From contig NBIV01000112.1 in the NCBI GenBank assembly GCA_003194525.1, forward strand, positions 124,001 through 188,000: a stretch of DNA of 64,000 bases, written 5' to 3'. This document shows positions 54,480 to 64,000 of the stretch, piece by piece. The translations under genes were made by a program, and so were the position numbers. This DNA is from Gracilariopsis chorda (Eukaryota; Rhodophyta; Florideophyceae; Gracilariales; Gracilariaceae). Positions within the stretch are counted from its first letter, which is position 1. Every line of letters begins with the position of its first letter. The notes below the pieces were generated by a model. The model was not told where the DNA came from. It was given only the letters and a program-made list of their open reading frames with translations, and ran no database searches.

Positions 54480-57400
54480 AGCGGGACTGGACATTGAGAA
54501 TTCATAGCTGCAAGTACTGCGGTTGTGTTTTGCTTGGCATAGAGGAAACTGGAGTGTGCTGTGGAATGAGAAGAACCTCCGATGGGGCGTCGCGTTCTGC
54601 AGAGAGCATGGCAACGAGTTAATTCAAATTCTGTACAGTCTGAGGGCGTTTCGATCCCATTTTCTCAATTATAATACACTCTTCGTGACCGCACAGGCGT
54701 TCATGCATATTTTGTACGTTATGGGAGGCGGTTCTTCCTTTCTGAGACTTGAAGAAAACGCTGCTCTTGCTCTTCCCATGCAAAACCAGAGCAACACGCG
54801 CTACAGCTTTCCGTGGAGTACCGATCCACCTTCTTTGGATCCACCTCACTATGTTCATGCCAATCTGCCTCCGTTCATTTAAGACATCTAGGTAAGAGAC
54901 ATCGTGCCCGATTTGTACGCTGTGATTCAGCCGAAGCCAGACGTGGTGCGGAAAGGGTACCGATCTATGCTTAGAACGCAACAACAACATGCGGGGACCG
55001 CCGTGGATATCAGCGTGCAAGTAGCGTAACAAGGATTAGTCGTACTTGGATACGAAGGAACCCAAAGTGCCAGAGTCAATGCTCCTCATGCAGGTGTAGT
55101 TCCACTCACTGACGATGCTCCTGTTGGGGGGCCAGCCATGATGAGAACGCCCGTCGTGGATCCGACTGCCTTATACCGAGCCGAGTATCAAATGCTGCGC
55201 TTGGTAAAGGGACCGTACCAGAAAAGCGTGCTGTAGTGACGGCTGCTGCTGCTGGAGCTGGCGTGAATTCCAATGCCGCAAACAATGCGCAAGTGCGGTA
55301 CCGACGTCTTAACCCGGCATCCAAACTTGCAGAGAAAGGCGCCTTCCCTCTTCTCTACCGGTACGGCGATCAGCACGAACACTGTGACATTGGCTTGTTT
55401 CTGGATGCACGTAACTACAGACAGCAAAGCCCATGTCTCAGCGTCAATGAATGGAAGCTTCAAAAGCTCACTTGGGCTAGGAACCCAAAGTGACGTCTGT
55501 ACTCAGACAACATCCTCCTGAACAGTGGACCATTGATACAGATGTGTATGCTTCGCACCCATACAAGCATTGAGAACAGGGAACTGCGTTTCCTGGAGAG
55601 AAAGCAATAGGTCCGCATTGTACGAGAGCAAGAGATCCAGCAAGCACAGCAACAAACCGGTCAAATGTCACTATCCCACTTTGCGCAAACGCTACCCATT
55701 TTTGTGACCGATGACTTAGTCAACTCAGCAACGTACTGTAAGATCAAGAGCACGTATGTACAGGCGATCGTAGCCTGCAGAGTATCACCTTCTCTCTTCA
55801 ATACAATCACCATGAACATCTGGTGAGAGACATCCAGCGTTTTGCGATGGACACCAGCAATCGTTGTGCATTTACGGCATAGAGTAACCGCCCTTGACCG
55901 TTTGACCGACCGGATCTGATTTCAAGGTATAAAAACAGTACTCCAATAGCTTCATAAAGGACTTGGAGAAGAACTCTAAGCACATCTTTGGAATGAATTG
56001 CTTGGATATTTCATCAAAGATTGAGTTTCAAGACCGCAATCTGCCCCATCACCACATGCTCGTGTGGCTCGAAGGGGAAGTAATTGAAGACTTTGATGTG
56101 ATTGTTCAGCTGCTTCGTGCAAAATTGTCCCTTTCCGGTTATGAAGACGCATTGCGTGCCCTCATTCGTTCCATGCACAGGCACAGGCACAGACACTCCT
56201 TCTATTGCCAGAATTGGGCTGGGCGATGCAAGTTTGGATACGACTGCAACATGATTTTGCCTGTGACATACATTGAAGAAGGCATGAGTCGCGTGATATA
56301 CCGCAGCAGAAGGTCAGAAAACCTCAAGATTGTGTCGTAGAACCCAACTCTGACCAAAAAGTACCGCTCCCATATCAACGTAGAACGCATGCAAGGGGAG
56401 GAGGAGTGGCATATCTGATGAAATACGCCTTTAAGCCGCCCAAAGCTGATGAGGGGTTGCTCAACTTGAGTGGCACTAGTGAGATAGGTGCGCAGAACAA
56501 GCATCCACAAGAGCTGCAGGTGCAGAACGGAATTTGCGCATACATGCGTGCGCGTGTGGTGGGCGATGTCAACACAGTTTGGAGAATTTTTTAGTTTCTT
56601 CATGTGCAAATCATACCTAAAGTAGAGCGACTGGTCACTCAATTGGATGGAAACCGCATGCTTCTGTTCAGAGGTCCAAACCAGCTCCTTTCCACATCGC
56701 AGGCGTCTACGATGGAAAGATACTTTCCAAGGCCCGGAGCATATGCAAACCTCAACTACCTTTTTCACTTTGAAAATATGCGTATGTATCGCACGATCCC
56801 TGCCGGTGTGCTTAATCAACAAGACCAAGTCCGCACTCAGGTGCCCACAGACGACTGCGATTCGCCCATGTACGTCATAGAACGTGGTAGAGTGCACGTA
56901 TGACGAGCAGTGCGTCGTAAGGATCAGAGGTATGACAACTTCTGACATTGAGCTCTTTGCTCTTCGCTTGCTGCTCATGAATCACGGCTTGCGCTCTCAT
57001 GGAGACGCAAGCACTTTCAACGGACAGCACTATGGAACGTATCGTGAAACGGAGATTGCAAGCAGACGGCCCATGGACAGAACCGAGTTTGATATTGCGT
57101 TCCAAGAAGCAGTGCAGATCTAGAGCACGCCCTCCGAGCTACGACGTCTGGCTGGTACATTATACCAGCAAGGAGCACACCCAGAGAAAATGGCCGTTGA
57201 CAACTGGGAGGCGCTATGTAGCTACATAAATACATTCGATGATAAGCAACGAAAGCAAGAGATGTATCGGTGTGTGTGGGTGGTCTCAGACTGACACTTT
57301 GGACGACTGCTACGCGATTACAGCTTTCTCTCTCAACCCTTACAGCAGAATGATGCAGCATTGACTGAGAAGAATCGAGCTACACCAAATCGAGACGCAC

Positions 57401-58090
57401 GCGTGGTGCAAAATGCTTCAACGTTGCAGTCAAGGTACGCGACCCTAAACACTCTCCAAAAACAATCCATTGCCACCTTCATTGCCGCAATTCAACACCG
57501 ACAAGCGCTGAAAGAGCAAAGAAGCACTTCGGAAAAGGTGTTCTTCGTGCAAGGATCCGCCGGAACCTGGAAGACATACGTGCTCAACCTCCTTCGCTAT
57601 ATCGCTGAGTCGGAAGGAATGTTGGCCAAAAAGACTGCTATAACAGGCATTGCAGCATCGTTATATGACGTTGGCGGCACTTTATATAGCTCACTCGGAC
57701 TGGGTGTAGCTGATGAAGATACCACAAGCAGCACTACAGCAACTTTGTCCAAGTACGGTCCCCGATCTCAACCTGCGGAACTGGTACGCGAATACAACTG
57801 CTCGTCTTAGATGAGGCTTCCATGCTCTCACGAAACCTATTTGAGCTCATGGATGCATTGTTCAAAGACCTTCACTGTAGTGGAATGGAAAACTGGCGTC
57901 CGTCTGGGGCTTGACAATCTTTTTATCCAGCGACTACGCCCAGCTGCTTCCAGTCGTGCCGCACGTATACATGGAGGCTGAGCCCAATGGAAGTGTGTGG
58001 TATTCCAGTAATGCCTGTAAGGCCTCAGTAGCGGTGTGGAAAGCCACAGACGAACCACGAATGTGGGTGTTGCCTTACTAGCAACAGGGC
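54480..58090 (+). mobile_element. Decayed Helitron (Rep/helicase rolling-circle transposon)
   Basis: Helitron protein blocks appear in order but in shifting frames. An N-terminal Cys motif (KYCGCVLLGIEETGVCC, about 54,510) and FRSHFLNYNTLFVTAQAF come first. The Rep HUH motif follows (DRNLPHHHMLVWL, 56,041-56,070), then the two-Tyr motif AYLMKYAFK (Tyr codons at 56,412 and 56,424) and YMRARVVGDVNTVWRIF. The PIF1-like helicase starts near 57,430 with Walker A GSAGTWKT (57,553; Trp in place of the usual Gly), then LDEASML and motif III DYAQLLPVVPH. Helicase motifs IV-VI are absent, and the element breaks off near 58,090, shortly before the LTR element. Several stops and shifts show it is dead. 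The terminal TC and CTRR ends could not be placed. Confidence 0.8.
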
Positions 58091-58377
58091 TATAAGAACA
58101 GGGCCAAGATTTGTGCACCAGAGGTGAAGATATCACCTGTGTGAAACGGCGTTACAGAGGGGCGGAGACTCAGAGCAGACAGTTTGATACTTTTATCAGA
58201 AGATCCTGTTGCAAACACAAAATGTAGTGCAACGCCCTCAGGGAGGGATTCTTGGTACTTGAACGCTTTCCCGATATTATCGGTTGTGTAGTGTGTATAT
58301 GAACTACGCCCCACTATGGTGGATATGGACACGTGGGACACGGTTTTGGGTCAATTGGCGGTTGGCCACAGTAGTGG
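58091..58377. other. Junction between Helitron and LTR element
   Basis: About 290 bases with no recognisable coding. They may be the eroded Helitron 3' part or the beginning of the LTR element. Confidence 0.35.
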
Positions 58378-61300
58378 ATGTTGCCACGAAATGTGGAGTA
58401 TTTTAGTTGATTTTATTTATTATTTTCACACCCATTTCTGGGAAGCTAGTACTTAGTGCGACGGCGCACTGCCATCGCACCAGTAAACCTTCCCAAACAA
58501 GGGACCCCAACCTGGGGAATTGGCTCTAGTTGTTACCGCTTGCGCGCGTGCTCTACTCCTCCTTGGAGGGAAGCGCCGCGAACCACGGGACATCTAACCC
58601 CCTTGCACATCTAAAGGGACCCATCACTGGGAGTCATATTATTCCAATTGCATTGATGTTTTGCCCTGTATAGGGATATTGTTACCGGCATCGCCGTTCG
58701 CCCCCGTCGCTCTCGCGACTCACTTCATCCTCTCTTCCTCCTCTTCGCCCTTCCTTCTTCCCCTTTTTAGGGTAGCACCTCCCGCTATCTGCGGCTCTCG
58801 TGTGCGCATCCGCTCACACACCCCCACTTACGTGGAAACATACCTCTGGCCAGGACGCATTCCCGCTCTCGCAGATACCGATTCTTGTCCTAAACCCTCT
58901 TGCGCTAGTCGCGAAGGGTGGCCTCGGTCTTACAAACAGGCTCCGCCGTGCCACCCCTAGAGGGGCTCTACCCAACTGGGTTCACCTCCACGGAGGAAAG
59001 ATCCCGAACGTCTTTCGGTGTTTCTCCCATTTGGGGCGTTGCACCACAAAGTGGTGTCCCGACCTAGAATCGGTTTTTTTTCCTCTTACGAGGTTTGTTT
59101 TCATTCACCGGAAGTTCCGTCATCGTTTCCCGTCGTAACGGTATTTTCTCATGTCGAGAAATCCCTCCGATGCGGAGCCATTGGTTTCGCTTAGTCGCTC
59201 CCGCGACAACGTGGACACTTCCGAAGTTCGGTTCGTACCCCGTATCCCTATACGGACAAGTTCCAGCCGTGCTGGCGCCGCTTCATTGTGGAATGATACC
59301 CCCGACCGGGAACCCCGGAACCTCCTTTTGCCCTCGTTATCACCCCCGCAGGGGAATGCAGCATCGACTCCGGCTGTTGCCGCAGCGCCCCAGGCACCCC
59401 AGCCTGCTCCCACTGTCGCCGCTTCAAGCCCCCGTGGAACGGGCGATAACACCCCCCAGGGAACTTCCCTGGAATCCCAGGTCCGCGCTCTGTGGACCGC
59501 CCATGACACCCTTGTAGGGGAACTAAAATCCCTCCAAGAGGTGGTCTTGGAAACCCCTGTAAAGGAGGTTGCCGAGCACCTCCGTATTTTACGGTCTGAC
59601 GTCAACTCCGTGTTGGAGAGTTTGGGACACCCGCCACCTTCATCGAAGGAGTTGAAGCCCGATTTGATCGGATTGGTGCCCGCCTGGAGACGCTGGAGCA
59701 GTTCATTCTCATGGACAAACCATCCCTGGATGATCCAGTAGACGAGGCATCGCACAACGACCAGCATGCTGGGAAGAAGAAACGCCGTCATCGACGGAAA
59801 CACCACCGAAAGTATTCGGACTCCGATTCTTCAACATCGTCGGACTCATCCCGAAACCATTCGGTTAGCTCGAGCTCCTCGGAATCCGACTCGGAGGACG
59901 AGAAGCGAGGCTACTCCTCCCGCTCGAAGCGGTCATCGGCCACTCAAGGTGTGATCCGAACCCGCCAGAAGGGGAGAAGACACCCCGGTCCCCGGGAATT
60001 GAAACCGACAAACCCGGATTACCGGAAGCTCTTATCGTACCGGTACTACCGGCTCGAAGATTCGTCACTTGGACGTACGCCCCGTGGTATGGGAAAGGTG
60101 CGAGAATGCATTAAGCGAATGCAGCTCTCGCTCCGCAACCATTATTTTACTGGAGAGGATCCGGTCCTAGTACTGGATTTCCTATCCCGCTTTGTAGCGG
60201 AGGCCGATATCCTCGGTATGAATGAGGGACAAGCCTATTTGGCTTTACCGTATTTCTTACGGGGAGTGGCGGAGGACCAATACAACTCTGTCAAAGGATC
60301 TTCTCGTGCGTCCGAGGGAGGGGTCACTTACTGGCCGGAGGCTGTGCATTATCTTCTGCGCTCCTAGGCCACAAACACCGCTATTCAGCAGGCTATCCTC
60401 GCTTTGCGAGATACACGCCAGCGTGCTGGAGAAACAGAGACCGATTACTCGGTGCGCCTTAACAAGGCTTTCCACAGATGTGGTAACGTATACCCCGCTG
60501 GGGAGCGCAGTATCATGTTAATCGATGGTCTTGACCCGGCAATACGGATTTTAGTTACCCGTCATCGGGAGGACAAGCGGAGGATCACCTATCTCGTGCT
60601 GGTCCAACACGCTCGAGCGGAAGGGGATGCACTCCGTGCAAGAACTCCGAACAATCGGTCTAAATCCGCCAAGACGTTGTTGCTGGAAAGCGAAGCTTCC
60701 TCACTCCCGCTCACTGCGGATGGGAACCCTGGACAGGGATTTGATACCGTGTATTTAGTGCAGGGGGATGGTGTGTCGATAACCACCAGTGATTTGCCAT
60801 CGACGACGGAGATGACCCGTGATACGGGAACAGAAGACCCCGTTTTGTACGGTGGTAACGGTCGGGTCCAACCCCAGTGACTCCCGTTATCAAACGGTCA
60901 ATCTTGTTATCAACGGCCTGGATGGACTGACACACGCCCTGCGGTTCGCTTCTCCGATACTCGGAATAATAATCCGCGTGTCGCGGTGTTGGCTCTCATT
61001 TGCCACCTTTGTTATGCCCATGGCCATACCTCGCCTCAGTGAATCCGCTCACTGAATGATATGGCCAAGTTGGTGGCAAACTACGAGGCCCTCACTCCAG
61101 AGGAGAAACGTTCCGTCCCGACGGCTTCCTACCTCTGTGCTAAAACGGACTTTTCCCATGCCCTACCACAGACCCCGCGTGCGCGGCAAGCTTCATACAC
61201 CCCGATTCGGGAGATCACGCCACCATCTGTTGCAACCCCCGCTTATGCGGATCGAAACCCCCGTCAACGGGATGAAGCACTTGTTGTCGAGGAAACCAAC

Positions 61301-64000
61301 CCACCGCCGAAGGCGGAAAACTAACTGAGGGAGTCTCCCCTTTGGGAGAGGCGTCCTCAGACAAGAGGCTGTTGGCGCCCGAGGCTTCCTCGCCTCGCTC
61401 CCCGGTGAAAGTCCTCTCGAGGAAAGACACCGCTGACGCGGACTCTGCGCACCTCGGTGTGTTGCGTCGCCCGTGGATACGGAGTAAAAATCCCCGGATT
61501 CCCGGTAGAGTCTTGGTCCTGGCCAAGCGCAATTACAAGGTCTATGGCCACCTTGGCCTTGATCCCCAGTTTATGGTGAGGTTTCTCACCGTCCTGGATA
61601 CAGGTGCAGGCCCCAACTTTGTTGTGGAATCATTGTTACCCCCACTTGTGCGCTCTCGTATCCGCTCTGACGCGGTCCCCGACATTTCGGATGCGAACAA
61701 CAATCCGTTACAAACGGTGGGCACAGTGGACCTCGTCGTGACACTTGGTACCTCTGTGGTGAAGTTGGACTTCATCGTTTGCCGTTCATTGGCAGCACCC
61801 GTCATACTGGGATGTGATTACTGCGACAGATTTGTCGACGCAATCAGGCCCCGCCTCAGGCGTGTAGAACTTGACGACGGATCGTCGGTTCCGATTGTTC
61901 GCCGCCCGCTAAAGCGGTCCTCTCGGAAACAAGTTCCGCTCCCTGCTGCGCAGGAACCACCGCCCGCGTCCCGCGAGTCCACCAAGCTCCGCGTCGCTGC
62001 CTCGGTTTCTATACCGCCTGAGTCCCAAGTCTGGGTGCAGGTAAATTCCCGTCAACACGGTCTTCGGGTTATACAACCCCTCGCCTCGTTGTACGAGAAA
62101 TCCCAGCTGGCGCTGGCTACTGGAATTGTCTCCATTTCCACGGATGTTCCTTTCCGGATACTGGTTGCCAACCTTGGCAAACACCCCCAGTATCTGGTAA
62201 AACACCAAGTAATTGGGAGTGTAGCCCCCCATCCTATGGGAATGCTGCCAACGAAGATGACAGCCGCCGATTTACTCGGAGTTACCACCTCTTCTGAGGA
62301 GTTCGCCCCGCAGTCCGAAGACGTCAAGTCTAAGGAGGGGGAGGAAACCGCTACTTCAGCGTCGAACATACCGAGTAACTCGGAATTGCGAACCACACCT
62401 GTTCCACAGGACAATGCTCCATCGAGCAACGACTGGATTGATCCGGAAAAGGCACTTGAAGCGCTGGACGTCAGTCACGTGCCAGAGTCGCACCGCGACA
62501 AACTCCGTACAATGTTATGGGAATTCACCACAATGTGGGATGGCTCGCTTGGTGAGATTAATGCAACGGAACACCGGATCGATTTTTTCCCCGGTGCGCG
62601 ACCGGTTGCACAACCCCCTTATAGGCAGGTCCGAAAGCTCGGGAAGAGGAGCAGTCCCAAGTGGACAAGATGCTCCTCGCAGGTGTGATTGAGCCCGCTC
62701 AATCACCCTGAGCATCCCCAGTTGTACTGGCTTTGAAGGCCGACGGAACCTGGAGGTTCTGTGTCGACTACCGCTGGCTCAATGCCGTGACTGTTAGGGA
62801 CTCGTACGCTATCCCTCGTATGGACGAGTGTATTGACTCCCTCGGAGACGCCACCGTTTTCACGGCTCTCGATGCCAATTGGGGATATTGGCAAGTACCT
62901 GTCAGACAGGGGGATCGCCACAAAACCGCATTCACCTGCCACGCAGGAACGTACCGCTTCAAGCGGATGCCATTTGGGTTAACCAGTGCCCCCGCCACCT
63001 TTCAGCGTGCAGTAGATATTCTACTCAACCGCTTTAAGTGGCGGAGTTGTCTGGTCTACCTTGATGATATTATCATCTTCTCCAACTCGTTGGACGACCA
63101 TCTCACTCACGTCCGAGACGTGCTGACCGTACTCCGCGATGCGGGAATTACCCTCAAGTTGAGGAAATGCGAGTTTTTCACAGATACTGTGAATTATCTG
63201 GGTCACATTATCCGTCCTGGACGGTTTGCGATCGAGAAAACTCGAGTCAAATCCCTCGTTGAGGCGAATGAGCCCCGTACTCAAACGGAACTGCGCTTTT
63301 TTGGGGGGCTGGTCAACGTCTATCGACGGTTTATCCCGAACTTTTCGGATACCGCGGCGCCCCTGAACGCGTTGTTGCGAAAGGGGAACCCCCCAAAACT
63401 GGGAACATTTACGCCCGAGCAATCGGAAGCCTTTAACTCCTTGGAGGAGGCTTTCACATCAGCACCAATCCTACATCTCCCAAAACTTGGGTTGCCATAC
63501 TCCGTAGATACGGACTCGAGCGACTACCAAGTCGGGTATGCTCTTTTTCAAACCACCCCCGAGGGGGAACGGCACCCAATTGGTTATTGGTTGCGCTCGC
63601 TCAATGTTCATGAGCGGAACTACTCCGTATCGGAGAAAGAGTGCCTCGCCGTCTTATGGGCGATGAACACTCTGCGCCCCTACCTTATGGGAGTTAGCTT
63701 CACCGTGTACACGGATCATTCCTCACTGAGGTGTTTGATGAATATCTCCGACCCGTCGGGACGCCTCATGCACTGGAGACTCCGCCTCGCGGAATATGAC
63801 TTTCAAGTCATTTATAAAAAGGGCGCGCAGAACACCCAAGCCGACGCCCTGTCGCGGTTACCCACAAGTGGGGAAGCACTCTCAACGGAGGATGATGAAG
63901 TCCCATGTTTCATGGCCATAGACCCGGATGATCCGGAATGTGCCGTCGAGGCTGGGCCAGAAAACTGGGACGAGGATGCTGACTTTGACGAACTACTCGC
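58378..64000 (+). mobile_element. Ty3/gypsy LTR retrotransposon, right part outside the window (fossil)
   Basis: An element on the plus strand running beyond the right edge. The first 0.75 kb is non-coding and probably contains the left LTR and leader. Its start is a guess at a TG near 58,378, since the right LTR is not in the window. A gag-like region with a basic, Ser-rich part and a zinc-knuckle-like Cys/His cluster covers roughly 59.1-61.3 kb. An aspartic protease (LDTGAGPNFVVESLL) lies near 61.6 kb. Reverse transcriptase with the YLDDIIIFSNS catalytic box is near 63.05 kb, followed by RNase H (VDTDSSDYQVGYALF) and the ADALSRLP end near 63.85 kb. The order protease-RT-RNase H is that of Ty3/gypsy. 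About four or five interruptions separate the coding parts, so the copy is broken, but the pol domains are well preserved and the insertion looks fairly young. Integrase would lie to the right. Confidence 0.9.

Overview
The window reads as nuclear DNA of a photosynthetic eukaryote, most likely a red alga with a primary plastid. Genes are compact and mostly intronless. The few introns I can place are short (98-131 nt, one of 48 nt) and usually begin GTATG, GTACG or GTGAG. The plastid-type proteins start with plain transit-like leaders that carry an early Phe and no signal peptide. The species assignment is inference.

Layout. Positions 1-18,100 are a gene-dense island: TRM5 (cut by the left edge), ALG3, an unrecognised probable plastid protein, a USP-type deubiquitinase, a GMC oxidoreductase with the signature of fatty acid photodecarboxylase, a DUF2358 protein, TFIIE-alpha, a protein made of helicase-associated repeats, and an ABC1/ADCK kinase. 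Positions 18,100-26,700 are gene-poor, with an ankyrin-like remnant and small palindromes. Positions 26,740-28,360 hold a C2H2 zinc-finger gene, whose intron carries a long poly-C tract, and a Mn superoxide dismutase. A kinase with an armadillo-like C-terminal half (33.2-35.8 kb) and a Pro/Thr-rich membrane protein (39.3-40.5 kb) follow, separated by gene-poor DNA with strong hairpins. From about 43 kb the DNA turns repeat-rich. It holds LINE 3' fragments around a small membrane-protein gene (45.8 kb), then a Tudor-like gene and a bacterial-type Nudix/APH gene interrupted by one in-frame TAG (48.6-51.1 kb). An AT-rich stretch without ORFs, a 21-bp minisatellite, a decayed Helitron (54.5-58.1 kb) and a Ty3/gypsy LTR element running off the right edge complete the window.

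Together the host genes are housekeeping functions (tRNA modification, N-glycan assembly, transcription initiation, ubiquitin removal, superoxide defence) plus plastid lipid photochemistry. They do not form a pathway cluster. The most striking signals are the photodecarboxylase signature, the Nudix/APH gene with its single UAG, and a recurring GGTACC / CCGTTGGTA motif in the spaces upstream of several genes.
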